From Paragordius varius (lineage: Eukaryota > Nematomorpha), in contig OZ176052.1 in assembly GCA_964247055.1 (NCBI GenBank), forward strand, positions 6,138,001-6,202,000: 64,000 bases of DNA. The letters are read 5' to 3'. This document shows, one piece after another, positions 24,201 through 36,253 of this stretch (positions are counted from its first letter, which is position 1; every line of letters starts with the position of its first letter). The translations under genes and the position numbers were made by a program. Below the pieces are notes generated by a model that saw only the letters and a list, made by a program, of their open reading frames with translations, was not told where the DNA came from and did no database searches.

Positions 24201-26515
24201 ATACGTACAATCCAATATTTTACACACTATCATATATTTAAAATTAAAATGTGCTACATTGTGAATCATTTTAAACCGCAACTGACGCAAAAAATGATCT
24301 GTTGATGATTGAATCGAAAAAATTTGATATGGCAATTTCATGCCTTTAAACCATACAAAAGTAAGAATATATGATTTCACGAAGATCATGTTGATGTTTA
24401 ATATGTATTCATGGTACACGGCACCATTTGAAAATGATAGAAATGTATATGTTTAAGGAACTTCTAAACAGAAATAAATCTGTAATCTTGTAACAAAATA
24501 TATACAATAGTTATAATACATATCTTTGTGTTATCTTAATCGAGGATATGTAACCGCCCATCTTCATTATAATTAAAACAAGTGTTATTTTTCAAAAGCA
24601 TTGTAAATATTCACGATTATCAAATTTAAAATAAATTAATCGTCAACGCCTTAACCTTTTGTTACATATACACATAAAAATTTCATATATAAAATGTAAT
24701 TATAGTAAAAGACACATACTTAGCATTTTTAATATTGTTTTTCGATTGTAAGCCTTTGCTTTGTACATGGTCCCATGAGATTTATAGTGCTTGGATATGG
24801 TGGAATAACTATCTTTGAAATTTTTAATGAAAGTTTTTACGGACGGTGACATTGTGGTCGTGGCATTACTAGCCCGGTCATAATCATTCATATCATAGTC
24901 TTTGAAAGCGTCTCCATCTTCGCTTACATTACTTTTGATTCTATTATTCGATCCAAAAGTAAATTTTCTGGCATTCGCATTTCGGTTATATAGAAATTTT
25001 TTATCATTGTAGATTGAGGGTGATTGCATTTTTTTATTATGGATCTTGACGTTTTGGTAGGGGAAAACAGAGTCAAAACTTTGATCAAATGTGGATGTAT
25101 TAAAAGAATAATTTTTGTTAAGGGCCATTTCTCTTAGCGTAGCTAACAAAGGGCGTGCATGAGTTCTGTTAGGTTTTTGGTGCTTATCCATGGAATTTAG
25201 ATTCGGTGAATTATTTGACGAGCTATTATTCCCGAAAGGTAAGGAATACGGATTGGAATTTGAGCTCATACCTAACGTATCATTCTTTATCATGACGCTT
25301 TTCCCAATTGATTGAGTAACTGGCGTTTTTGCAACATTTTTTGTGGATTGAACACCATTTATATCTTTACTATTATTATCATAGCTGGCAAGATTATTAT
25401 TAATGGTGTCATCTATATTATATTTTAACAAACACAATTGTGAAGGAGTTTCACTCTTCTCATTGATTACAGCATCTGGTTTGCGGAACAATTTAAAAAC
25501 ATTCTTATGCGTAGGTGTATATTGTACCACCTTTTGACTACTGTCAACTACGTTTTCTTGATTAACATCATCCATATTGGTCGATGAGATGGGGATTGGT
25601 TTAGATTTTGACAAACTTCTTGGCATTGTAGTTTCACTCTTTTGTTTAACAATTATAATTTTCTTTTTGTTCTTATTATTGGTACTGCTGTTAAATGGCA
25701 TTGATTGGCTTCGATTTCCGTATGAATCACGTGCTGCACTTGTACTATTTTCTTGTATTTGAATTTCTGGTATAGTTTTAGAGTGTGAAATTATTTTGCT
25801 AAAAAACGGTGCAACTACATAATTGGAAAACATATTTTTATTTTTTACAACGGTCTGAGAAGTTGTTTTAGTACATTGGGAATTGGAAGGTAGCTTTGAA
25901 ATCAGCCTCCACGAAGAGTTTTTCCCACCAAACCACGTACTACTATTTTCATAATGTTGGCTTATACGTTTATGTTGACTGAATGTCCTTACCCTACACC
26001 CGATCATAGTGTACAGGATTGCGATGAGTATTAGCGGGATCAGGAAAAGCACTATGAAAACAAACGTGAACGCGTACTTTATAATTATTTTATTTCGTTT
26101 TATGGTACATTGGGCTGAAGCTTTGATAGGTATCCCGTCATCATTAACATGATAAAGGACTCCCATTTGTGTCCCGATAGGCAGGGCACACATAATGGCT
26201 AAAAACCATATTAACAAAATTATTTTGAGTGCACGTGACAAGCGTGCCAAACGAAGCCGTTTCATAGGATAGTATATGGCTAAGAATCTATAACCATAAT
26301 AATAATAAAAATAATGAAATTATTTAATTTATTTAAGCTGCAATAAAAAACTTTATTATAATATATATGTATGATGGTAATGGCCTCATTAAGACACTGG
26401 ATGTGGAAAAAACGTTAAATTTGACAAAATCCCTATGCCATTATGCTGCTGGTAGTAGATAGTTTTTTTACTTGGAAAAAGTGCTTACGCCACGTTAAAA
26501 ACTTATATGGCACAA

Positions 26516-26553
<38 letters not shown>

Positions 26554-28678
26554 GTTAAATATGGATTGAATTAAATATTTTCACATGAATTTTCATATTT
26601 TCATTTGAGCTCTTAACACACATTATCACATTTTTAAGAAACTATAGAAAAAGGTTTAAAGATTCTTGGTAAAAAGGCTTAAAAACTAGTTTGGTAATTT
26701 TTTAATATTTATTGCATAGTAACAATATTTAATTCATAGTTATTGCACAATTTGCCGACACCAAAATTTATATGGCGGTGTTGCAATAAAATAAAAAATA
26801 AAATTATTTTTTTTAATCTTAATTTTATGCTATCTAATGGGATACATACGGGCTACTCACATAATATTTTTTGAATTTAAAATCAATATTCCGATTGTGG
26901 ATATACACCATATATATGTAATATATATAAAATTGATAAATAAATTGATTTTTTCGCAAAGTATTGTAACAATTTAATTTACACAAGTGGTAGTAAATTA
27001 AATTTAAAAGACTGGCTATATATATAATATATGGAGGATGACACAGTTATTAAAGTGATACATGTTTGGGATTTTTTTTTATTAGATACAAGATAATTTT
27101 ATTTTTTACCACATAAGGTATATATGAATATACCTAAAAAATTAATTAATTTATAAAAAACATTATTTGATAGGTATATGAGCCAAAATTTATAAGTTGA
27201 AATAGATATACTAAAAAAATTTACATATAAATTGGAAATTGATTTATTTATTATTTCAACAAAGTTTTCGGATGGACGACTACAAAGATAGATTGCATTA
27301 AAAGGCAATAAAAAAATTTTCATTGAGATTATTGGTATTATTATATTAGCTTTGTTCTTCTGTGATTGGATTTTAATTATAATATCTATTTGACGTAAAT
27401 TGCCATTGTAAATACAATTTTTTCTATTTGGGATAATTGTTAAATATTAAGCCATGTCGGTCTGATAATATTGTTAAGCTTTTAGTATTGATACTATTAA
27501 GATAAAAATCGCACTAAAATTCCTTACTCATACGCCATAAATAAAATGCTAAATTTGTTGTTGATGATTGTAAAATGGTTTACTGTCGATAAAAGCCTAA
27601 AATTTTTTAGTGCGTTCTCATTATACCTATCAAAATACTAAAATTTATAATATATGGAGCCTTATACGTTGTATTATAACGTGTTGAGGGGCATTATATT
27701 AACGAAGGTCAAATCAAATGTGAAAAATAATTTTTGTATTCTTGTCATTCTTTAAATTAATTGCTGTGCAGTCAGAGTTCTACATGTCTCTTATCATAAT
27801 TCACAATATTTAAAATTCTACTTAAATCATTTTCTAAAATAAAATAATGATTACCTTTCCGCGGTAAAAGCCGTTATGGTTAAAACTGAAGCATTGTAAG
27901 ATGCCTCACTCACAATAGATCGCGTTATACAAAAGGCATCGCCCGAATTATAGGAAAAATTTGGATCATATAAGGAAACAATTTCAGCCGGTAGGCCGAA
28001 CGTAAGAACTAGAAGATCAGATATAGCCAGACTTATCAAATAAAAGTTAGTTGGTGTATGCATATATCTGTTGCGCCACACAACTAGGCAAGTTGATAAA
28101 TTTCCCAAAACACCAGCAATCATTATACTAATGTATATGGCTACAAACAGCGTTATCAGTTTAGATTGATTTGATGTATGCTGACCCTTAGTTTCATTTT
28201 TTGTGTGAGACGATAATAGGGTTGTATTTCCACCATTATATATTGTAGTAGCGCTTGTTGTCCCATCTAAAAAGTTGTAAGTGGGATTATTCGTACTACC
28301 CAAAATAGAATTGTTATATTCAAATATGTTTGTGATGTTTTGCGTTAGACTATTTGCGAATTCAGATAAAATTGATGGGCTAGTATTATTGTTATCATAT
28401 ATATTGGAACTTCTTTCAAACCTTTTTATAAAACTTAATTTGTTTTTTAAATAATTTGGAGACACTGTACTTTGATTGGAATTCGAAGATGTGATAATAC
28501 CCTGTGAGTACCGTGTAAATGCATTTTGTTGAATAGAATGATGCAAGGTGTTTGAATTAATGGTGGATGCTAAATATCCGGTTTTATTTGCTGCAAGAAA
28601 GGATAATTTCAAAAGATTTTTCAATTGTCGAAAATTAATTTCAGATGTTATTTCATCAGCACTAATATGATACGGCAT
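18274..28678 (-). CDS. CAPA/pyrokinin (neuromedin-U group) peptide GPCR with very long ICL3
   Basis: Rhodopsin-class neuropeptide receptor of about 1019 residues. Exons: 28678-27855, 26287-24720, 18941-18274; phases agree (2 then 1). Residues 1-173 are an extracellular tail rich in N-x-S/T sites. TM1 has the GN pair (192-193), TM2 has LAISDLL, and TM3 follows the loop cysteine at 250. The next exon gives ERFLAIYYP in the place of the usual E/DRY, then TM4-TM5, then a third intracellular loop of roughly 425 residues rich in Asn, Ser and Lys. The last exon has TM6 (CFFICYAPNQAQ), TM7 (NPIIYN) and a basic, Asn-rich tail. MHTPTNFYLISLAISDLL and the TM3 context resemble pyrokinin/CAPA receptors; ligand identity is inferred. 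The 5.8-kb second intron is loaded with transposons. No in-frame stop was seen just upstream of the chosen Met, so an upstream start or exon is possible. Confidence 0.85.
19290..20416. mobile_element. 1.1-kb non-autonomous element, tandem copy A
   Basis: Ends are inverted repeats: ACACTAGACAACAAATTTT at left, and AAAATTTGTTGTCCAGTGT at right, with a second paired stretch CTGCCATTC / GAATGGCAG just inside. A TA follows the right end, which fits a TA-targeting (Tc1/mariner-like) element. No long reading frame. A second copy of the same family begins 225 bp downstream. Lies in an intron of the peptide receptor. Confidence 0.65.
20642..21668. mobile_element. 1.1-kb non-autonomous element, tandem copy B
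   Basis: Same orientation and order as copy A over its whole length, including the inner segments around GGCCCCGATTTAGCATTAA and AAAGAGGGCG. The left end is ACACTAGAAAAAACAAATTT after TA; the right end is AAAATTTGTTGTCTAGTG. It differs from A by many substitutions and small indels, so the two are not a recent tandem duplication. Confidence 0.65.
21896..22475 (-). mobile_element. TTAA miniature transposon, copy 2
   Basis: Begins TTAACACTTCGATTCAAATT with the GGGGTATCTAAATACCCC hairpin and ends with the longer terminus in reverse (CCTTCGATT-type stretch, then TTGTATCCAAGTGGTAA). It is therefore in reverse orientation to copy 1. Lies in the long intron of the peptide receptor. Confidence 0.7.
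22540..22799. repeat. Fragment of second TTAA-type repeat family
   Basis: AATCAGCTGTTTCTTTCAAT...TTTTGGAGCTAT and the end GAAAAGATAATGAAGTGTTAA match 44805-45017. The left end is not defined. Confidence 0.4.
22800..24719. other. Intron sequence, nothing recognised
   Basis: Remaining part of the long intron of the peptide receptor. Several short open frames (for example near 23120-23650 and 24105-24420) look neither like a known family nor like splice-bounded exons. No clear terminal repeats were seen. Confidence 0.4.
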
Positions 28679-30416
28679 TAACTGTTTTCTTTTAAATTTA
28701 CTTTTACTTACGACGGAAATATCAATAAAATATTATTATGCAAAACTATTGGTTTATTGTTGTCATCATAATTTATCAAAAAAATATAGTTTTTCTTTGC
28801 ACAAAAATATGGATAAGTTAAGTTGATCTATATTTACACCAAAATTTTTTTAACCATTATATTATTGGATCTAAAATTCCAAAAATATTTTCCATGGTGC
28901 TTGTTGTTTTATCATCGCGGTAAAATTTAGAAGAAATTTTTTTGCTGTTTTAAATGGAACAGTTACATTTCAAAATAAATATACCCTGAAAATGCGCATG
29001 GATAAAACACACCGTTATAAAACTATTATTTTTCTGTGTGATTTATGAATCAGTTTATTGTACCATTTAATATTTTTTAAAAAAAAAACATAGTTTTGAT
29101 AATTAAGTATGCATAAATTTTATATGTATGTCTGCACCTTTGAATGATTTATAATTGTTCGATGATAATGAACATTATGAGATAAATTAAGAAGAGTGGA
29201 AGTGATTGGGGAAAAAAAAGTATATCGCGAATTGATAAATATTGCATTGGATATACACAGCCATACTCTGCAAAAAAATTGTACGGAATAAAATTTTTTA
29301 AATACTTCAGATTAATTCAATCAATTTTTGTGGACCATTGAATGTAAAAGAGTTCGTTGTCTGAACAAAATATTTGATAATCATAAATTTCCAATTTTTT
29401 ATTTTAAATATTTCAATAACAGTATATTGATTATAAAAAATCATGATAAAATCATATATATATATATATATATATATCATTTTTATTAATATTTAACTAT
29501 TTTTCTCCGTGATGTTAAGCGAAAATGTATAAAATCTTAAGTATGTGTTAAGTAAATACATTTTTTTCTAACAAAAAGTCAAGTGTTTTTGCAAAAAAAT
29601 CTACAATTATGATAAAGACAAAAAAAACATTCACTTCCCCAATAAAAAATTGGGATGTATTATACCAAGCAATATTATTAATTTTTCGGAAATCATTGGA
29701 TAAATATTCATTTTTAATGAATTTTATTTAAAAAATGATTATTATTATTATTATATATTGATTTATAAAATTATTTTATAACATATTTTTTCAATAAAAA
29801 TATATATATTATAATAATAATAACACCATGTTAAATAAACAAAAAAGTTCATATATTATGTGTATCTGGACAGTCAAAATTCAATTACTTAATATTTATC
29901 TATTGCGCATTTACCTGTAATTCTTTTGAAAACTTTTTAAAATTAAAGTTTTATCTAAAAATGCTTAAAATTAAAAAAATTTTCATTTAATATTGACAAA
30001 AAATTTAACTCTCAATTTTTTTATAGTAATTTGATATATTTTCATCATCAATATTATATTTGTCAACAATTTGCATATTTATCAGAAAATTATTTTAAAA
30101 AAATCGATCAATCACTTTGAACCCATTTAATACGGGTTAGTCGATTAGACTTGACATAAGTAAGAATACGATATTCAACATAATTAGTAACATTTAATTT
30201 GAAAGATTTCTTAATTATAGTTAAATAATTTATCAAATTTTTGCTAATAATTTTCTATTATGTTTGTTGGTTATTAAACAATAGTTGATAGCTTTACACA
30301 CACGGTCATTATATATATCTTTAGGATTTTTAAGCAAAATGATTGAGAAAGAATTCAAATTTGTAGCCGAAGAATTATATCTTTTGACCTATATTAAATT
30401 CGTCATTTATACTGTT
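28679..30416. other. AT-rich region upstream of the peptide receptor
   Basis: Presumed promoter side of the minus-strand receptor gene. It contains a (TA)n run at about 29453-29477 and ATT-rich runs near 29740-29830. No coding segment or clear regulatory element was recognised. Confidence 0.45.
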
Positions 30417-30899
30417 ACACTGTGTGCAAAAAAAATTTTGAAATTTGCCCTAAAAGTTTTTATTTGTTTACGACCTAGGTTTTGAAATATTGAGAGAAAA
30501 CCGAAATCGGGCAAAAAGCGAAAATTAAGGATAATTTAGAATAATTCAAAAAATAATGATAAAATTTGAAATATCATGGTTTATTATCATTTTATGAGAT
30601 ATTTAAAATATATAAATAGCATAAAACCATATATTTAGGGTTTCTATAAAATCTCAGGTCAAAAGATGGCTTTTTCTTTTAACACACTTAGTTTTTTTAT
30701 AAAACTACATTAAAATATTTTTTAATTTTACTAGCTAAACTCACTATTAAAATCTTAACATCCATATTTTATTCAGTAAAAAAACACTTATATATCAAAA
30801 TAAAACTAAATAATATAGTTTTTTATTTTTTCATTTTTTTGTCATCTGGGTTATGAGTGTATAAAAAATTAATACTGTTTAATTTTGGAATCTCTAGAG

Positions 30900-33224
30900 C
30901 AGTGATACTCAAACCGCGGCCCTAAGAGTGCTTTAAAATTGCCCTATGACCATATTGATACTAAAATTATTTTTTTTATTGATGAAATTTAAAATACACA
31001 TAATCGGATTTTCGCTTATTTCAATATTAATTTATTTTATTTAGATTTAAGTTTGGTAATTTTAATTTTTACCCAATTTGAAATGTAAACAAATTTCCCT
31101 ACGTTAAAATGATTTCAAAATTTTGGAATACGTTGTTTTTGTTTCTGCATTCTATTTTCTTTTTTTAGTTTTGAAATTATTACACTCCTTTTTTGTATTT
31201 AAGCAATTTCATCCAAACTTGCATATATATATTCTTTTCATTGCTATCCTGCATGATTTTTTATAACTCATTTCTTAAATATTTTCAAATCAACATCATT
31301 AAATTTCGACCTATTTTTTTATGGCATTCAAATTATTTTCTTTTTTTGAAAAAATTTACATAATATTTAAACATAAATTCAAAGGATGACATCTAATGCT
31401 GAAAAACGTAAATTATCCAATAAAAATCGCATCTTTTAAAGAGAATGGGAAGAAAAATTCTTTGTCGTTTTAATTAAAATTTTAGCCTCATATGTAAGGA
31501 CAATATAATTAAAATACAATATTGAAAGACATTTTACAATCCATCATTCTCACAAACCAGAAAATCACGAGGAAAGAAACGAAAAATATTAAAAATTAAG
31601 GAATTATACCAGGAAGAAAAATCTACTATGTCCATAGCTTCCTCCCTGGAAAGAGCTGTAACATTAGCTTCATATGTAATTTGCTATATTTTTGGAAAAA
31701 ATATAAAACCGTTTACTGATTGCCAATTAATAAAAGAAAGTATAATAAATGGTTGCACTTTTTTATTTGATAAATTCCATAGTAAAGATCAAATCATGAG
31801 GCTAATTAAAAATCTTCAACTTTCTGATTCAACATGTGCTCGACGCATTATCTGAATATATTTAATGGCTTTGAAAAACTACAAATATTTTAGTATTGCT
31901 ATTGATTGAGCACTGATATTAGTTCAGCTCCTCAGTGTGCGCTCTTATGAGATTTTGCAACGACAACATATCAACTGGGAATATTTAAAACTTTTACCAA
32001 TATATAATACCACTAAAGAGAGTGATTTTCTCGAATAATTAGCACTTTTTTTTTAATAATTATATATATATATATATATGAATAAATTGGTTTCGATCTG
32101 CACAGATGGCTGTCCCTCTATGATTGGAAACAAAGGATTTATTCCTCTTTTGAAAAACAAATATAATTTGCAAAATATTTGATCATTTCACTGCTTCCAT
32201 CAGCAAAACCTGGTTTTGCGTGTAAAAGCTGAATACTCAATTTAGTAATTTAAAACGGTTGTGGATATAGTAAACCAGAGGGGTAGAGAATTCTACCACC
32301 GTTTCTGAAAGCTATCCACAATGAACTTAATGATATTCCTTTGTATACCTGTGAGATGGTTAAGCCTTAAATAGATTTTTTGTTTTGAGACATGAATTAT
32401 TTATAAATGATAACAGAAAGTTTGACGAGGAAATTAATAGAGACAAATGGTGGGTTTTATTAGCCTACCTTTGTGACATTACTTATAAACTTAGTATTTT
32501 AAATACAAGTCAAGGGACAAAAATAATAACCCAATTTGCTAATGGAGATAAATTTAATCATAGACAATTATTTAATTTTATCTAATGAGATGAAATTCAG
32601 ATTTCAGGAATTAAGAAATATTAAAAATTGCTTAAAACTTGAAAATCCCTGGCATATTGATATATCCAATATTAAGCAACTTGGGCATTTCGGTTTTGAT
32701 CAGGTGCTATCATTGAAATCGTTTTTAAAAATGATTCCAATATGGAGGCTATATTCAAGAGAATCGTAGAGTAGAAATATATGAGAGTTTTTGCAAGATG
32801 TGCCAAATAAATATGAAAATACAAAAAAATTGCTCAAGTTATCCTAACTGTTTTTCCCTACCCTTACACGTTTGAGACGGCATATTCAAGGATGAAGTAT
32901 GTCAAGAATAATCGCTTAACCGATGATCATACAAACGACGTATTAAGATTCGCCTGTCATGAGTAGAAACCAAATTTGTCAAAATTATTGATTAATATCA
33001 AAATAAATGTTGTTATCAAAATATTTTAATTTTTTAAATTAAATGGTGCAAAACGAGTTTTTAGCTGGATCACATCCGCAAAAATATTATTGTGCTGATT
33101 TAAAGTATTAATAAGTGCATATGTGTCAAATAGCTATATGATATTTGCCATTATAAAGTTCATGGCCCTCGAAAAAAAAATATATTTAATTTGGCCCTTC
33201 AAATTTTTTTGGTGAGTACCACTG
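30900..33224 (+). mobile_element. hAT-1 DNA transposon with 8-bp target duplication
   Basis: Left end CAGTGATACTCAAACCGCGG; right end GGTGAGTACCACTG, its imperfect inverse. Flanked by a perfect 8-bp duplication CTCTAGAG (30892-30899 and 33225-33232), the hallmark of hAT insertion. It sits in the middle of the long-inverted-repeat element at 30417-33909, so it is the younger of the two. It encloses a decayed transposase. Short relatives lie at 3378, 8930, 34345 and 63848. Confidence 0.9.
31386..32966 (+). pseudogene. Decayed hAT transposase (ZBED/FAM200-like lineage)
   Basis: Starts with MTSNAEKRKLSNKNRIF, then a stop, then REWEEKFF: the usual BED-finger leader of this lineage. Later pieces in shifting frames include SSLERAVTLASYVICYIFGK (31637 on), DKWWVLLAYLCDITYKLSIL (near 32440) and the C-terminal ETAYSRMKYVKNNRLTD (near 32880), which corresponds to the hAT dimerisation region. 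At least several stops and frame changes separate these pieces, so it cannot encode a working transposase. Confidence 0.75.
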
Positions 33225-34344
33225 CTCTAGAGACTGGGATAAATTATATAATTTATGCAAAATAATATATACAGGAAATCAAAATCCGTAAAAATCCCAA
33301 TAAAAATATTAATTTGTCTTAAAACAGATTTGTTACATGAATTTTGAGGATTGTTGGTTGATATTCCGCTACTTTTAAGTCCTATTTTGCATAAATAATA
33401 TAGTTTATCCACTCATGTAAGATTCCAAAATAAAACAGTTTAAATTAATTATACACCCACAAACCAGATGACAAAAAAATGGAAAAATAAAAACCATATT
33501 TTTTGGTTTTATTTTGATATATAAGTTTTTTTTACTGAATAAAATATGGATGTTACGATTTTAATAGTGAGTTTAGCTAGTAAATAATTAAAAAAATATT
33601 TAATATAGTTTTATAAAAGAAATTCGTCTATTTAAATGCATCTTTTGTCCTGAGATTTTACAGAAACCTTAAATATATAATTTTAAGCTATTTATACATT
33701 GAAAATATCTTATAAACTATAATATCTCAAAATTTATCATTATCCTTAATTTTCAGTTTTTGCCCGATTTTGATTTTTTCTCGATATTACAAAAACTAGG
33801 TCATCAACAAATGAAAATTTTTGCGGCAAATGAATGCGCTGGTCATAAGCTATCACATGAAAAAAAAATTTTGCTAAGAAAAATTAACCCTCTTTTTTGC
33901 ACACAGTGTTATAGGTTGTATGTCAAAACATAAATTTATATCTTCATTCAAAATGAAATTAACATGATTAAAAATTCTGCTTATTAACCCAGTGCTTGAA
34001 GTGTTTGTAACTTTAAGCTTAAACTTCCTCCGAAAATCCGAGACTCTACCAAATAATTTCACCAAAATGTCATTATTTTTAAATTAAAAAATATAGATAC
34101 TATCATTGGCCGGTACAAAAATGATTTTTTGTGCGAAAAAAATCCACAAGTACAAACGAATTTTTATGAAGCGTTAAAATGCTTTTTTATATTTTGACAA
34201 CACATTTTCGAAATTGGTATTTTATCATTTAATTAATCGAGTAGTACTCATTAAAAAATTTAATTCCATAAAATATGACAAATATTGCATAGCTGTTCAA
34301 TCGGCTGATATTTATACGTTAATAAAGTACAAAAAATTAATTTA

Positions 34345-34400
34345 GAAGGGGCACGTAAAGCTCTTTTGGGTCGCGGTTGTAATATCATTGTTTAAGACCT
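34345..34400 (-). repeat. hAT-1 terminal fragment
   Basis: On the minus strand, CAACCGCGACCCAAAAGAGC resembles the CCGCGGCCCTAAGAGTGC left end of hAT-1. Only this short piece is recognisable. Confidence 0.35.
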
Positions 34401-34500
34401 TACAAAACTGTAAAAATAAAAGTTTTTAAACTAAAATTTAAGTTAAAATTTAGATAATCATACTTCACCCTTAACTTTAATATTTTATTCCAAATTTAAT

Positions 34501-35108
34501 TGAACACTTGGATAGAACACATTCATCTCATCCTTCTATTTAAATTGGGGTAGTCAAGCCTTACACTTGGATACAACACATAGATTTAAATTGGGTTAGT
34601 TGGATACCCCAGGCCTGTTTAAAATTAAATTCATTAAAAAACATGGAAGGAATCAAAACCATCCCAAATTGCACTTATATAAGATTAAGAAACCGAAATA
34701 TATAAAAAGTTTTACTCAAAAATATGATATTACTTATTTTAAGCTAAACCGAAAGGTAAAAATTAGTCAACGTGACATGTGTGCAAGGGCAAATTGAAGA
34801 ATAATACAAAATAAATCGCTTTTTAATGATGGATGTGATTCAAATAAAAAATTAGCTTTATTACCCTTAAAACTAAGAAGACATTTTGCAAATATTTTGT
34901 AAAATAAAAATGGCGTCGAAGTAATTTGACATGAGACTTTTTTTTCAAAACAAAATTTTATTTAGATATTTTGGCATATTTATATAATTTTTATTAGGAT
35001 AGAAGCATAAATTTAAATTGGGACCGTTTCATTCAGTAGTTTTTTAAAAATCATAACTCAAATTTAGTCTGGGGTAGTTAAATGCCCCTTTTTGAATCTA
35101 GGTGTTAA
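34501..35108 (+). mobile_element. TTAA miniature transposon, copy 3 (duplicated left terminus)
   Basis: The left terminus occurs twice in succession (ACACTTGGATAGAACACATT near 34504 and ACACTTGGATACAACACAT near 34564). The body then follows copy 1, and the right end GGTGTTAA closes at 35108. Part of a solid block of related copies upstream of the BLM helicase. Confidence 0.65.
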
Positions 35109-36154
35109 ATGAAATAATTCAAAAAATCTGGGATGAATTAAAACCTATGGTAAAAATTTTCACATTTATAATACTAATAAACCGAAATATATAAAAACGA
35201 AAATACTTGATATTACTAATAAGGTAAAACAAATTTAGTCAACATGACGTGTGCGCTTAGCTAAATTAAAAATATCACAAAATAAAGCTCTTTTTCTGTT
35301 TCTATCAATGTTAGTGATAACACTTCGATTCAAATTGGGGTATCTAAATACCCCAGACTAAATTAAAATTAATATTTTTATAAAACTACTGAAGGAAACG
35401 GTCCCAATTTAAATTTATGCTTCTATCCTAATAAAAATTATATAAATAGGCCAAAATATCTAAATAAAATTTTGTTTTGAAAAAAAAGTTTCATGTCAAA
35501 CTACTTCGACGCCATTTTTATTTTACAAAATATTTGCAAAATGTCGTCTTTTTTTAGTTTTAAGGGTAAAATTAAACTAATTTTTTAATAAATTTACATC
35601 TAACATTGATAGAAATAGAAAAAGTGGTTTATTTTGTATTATTTTTTAATTTTATCATTTCACACATGTCACTTTGACGAAATTTTTACCTTTCGGTTTT
35701 AGCTTAAAATAAGTAATATCAAGTATTTTTGTATAAATTTTTTTTATATTCGGTTTATTAATGTTATATAAGTGCAAAATTTTGCCTTGGTTTTGATTCC
35801 TTCCATACTTTTTAAATATTTGATTTTAAATAGGCCTGGGGTATCCAACTACCCCAAGTTGAATCGAAGGATTAAAATGAGTGTGTTGCATCCAAGTGTT
35901 AAATGAGAAATCACATTTTAGCTTTAAATTCAAATTAACACAATATTTTGCGAAAATGTTGTAGAATAAAAATGTCGTCGAAGTAGTTTGATATGGAACT
36001 TATTTTCACAACTAAATTTTATTTAGATATATCGGTTTATTTATATATTTTTTTAGGATAGAAGCATAAAAAACTTGGGATCGTTTCTTTCAGTAGTTAA
36101 ATTACTTTAGAATCCATTTATCATATAAAGTCCAAAAAGCAATGAAGTGCTAAT
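35109..36154 (+). mobile_element. TTAA element, copy 4, split by a nested copy
   Basis: The left part (35109-35316) follows the body of copy 1 from its TTCAAAAAATATGGAATGAA region up to TCTATCAATGTTAG. The body resumes at about 35903 and runs to about 36154, ending AAGTGCTAAT. The interruption at 35317-35902 is another full copy of the same family in reverse orientation. The outer left terminus is missing, where it abuts copy 3. Confidence 0.6.
35317..35902 (-). mobile_element. TTAA miniature transposon, copy 5, nested in copy 4
   Basis: Full-length reverse-orientation copy. It starts ATAACACTTCGATTCAAATT with the GGGGTATCTAAATACCCC hairpin and ends GCATCCAAGTGTTAA. Both ends fall inside the body of copy 4, showing that the family transposed at least twice at this spot. 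Confidence 0.75.
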
Positions 36155-36253
36155 ATTGTTTTCTCTCTGTCATGTGCATATCATTTTGTTCATTAATTTC
36201 AGATGTTTTTTTAGCAGACGAATTATATGCGGGATATTTAAATAAGTAAATGT

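Larger units (their letters stand above)
30417..33909. mobile_element. Long-inverted-repeat TA element, copy 1 (carries a hAT)
   Basis: Outer ends ACACTGTGTGCAAAAAAA and its inverse TTTTTTGCACACAGTGT, with TA after the right end (33910-33911). Arms of almost 500 bp pair (30417-30890 with about 33420-33909), sharing for example TTTGTTTACGACCTAGGTTT and a TTTATTCAGTAAAAAAAC block. Without the hAT at 30900-33224 the element is about 1.16 kb and has no open frame. Terminal sequence and TA suggest a Tc1/mariner-like non-autonomous or foldback element; that assignment is an inference. Confidence 0.65.

Noticed and set aside
25577-25762. Plus-strand open frame with hydrophobic run
   Set aside because: Antisense shadow of the low-complexity loop of the receptor.
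34600-34797. Open frame of 65 codons, also seen at 46186-46377 and other repeat copies
   Set aside because: It falls inside the TTAA element body and is not conserved as protein among copies.
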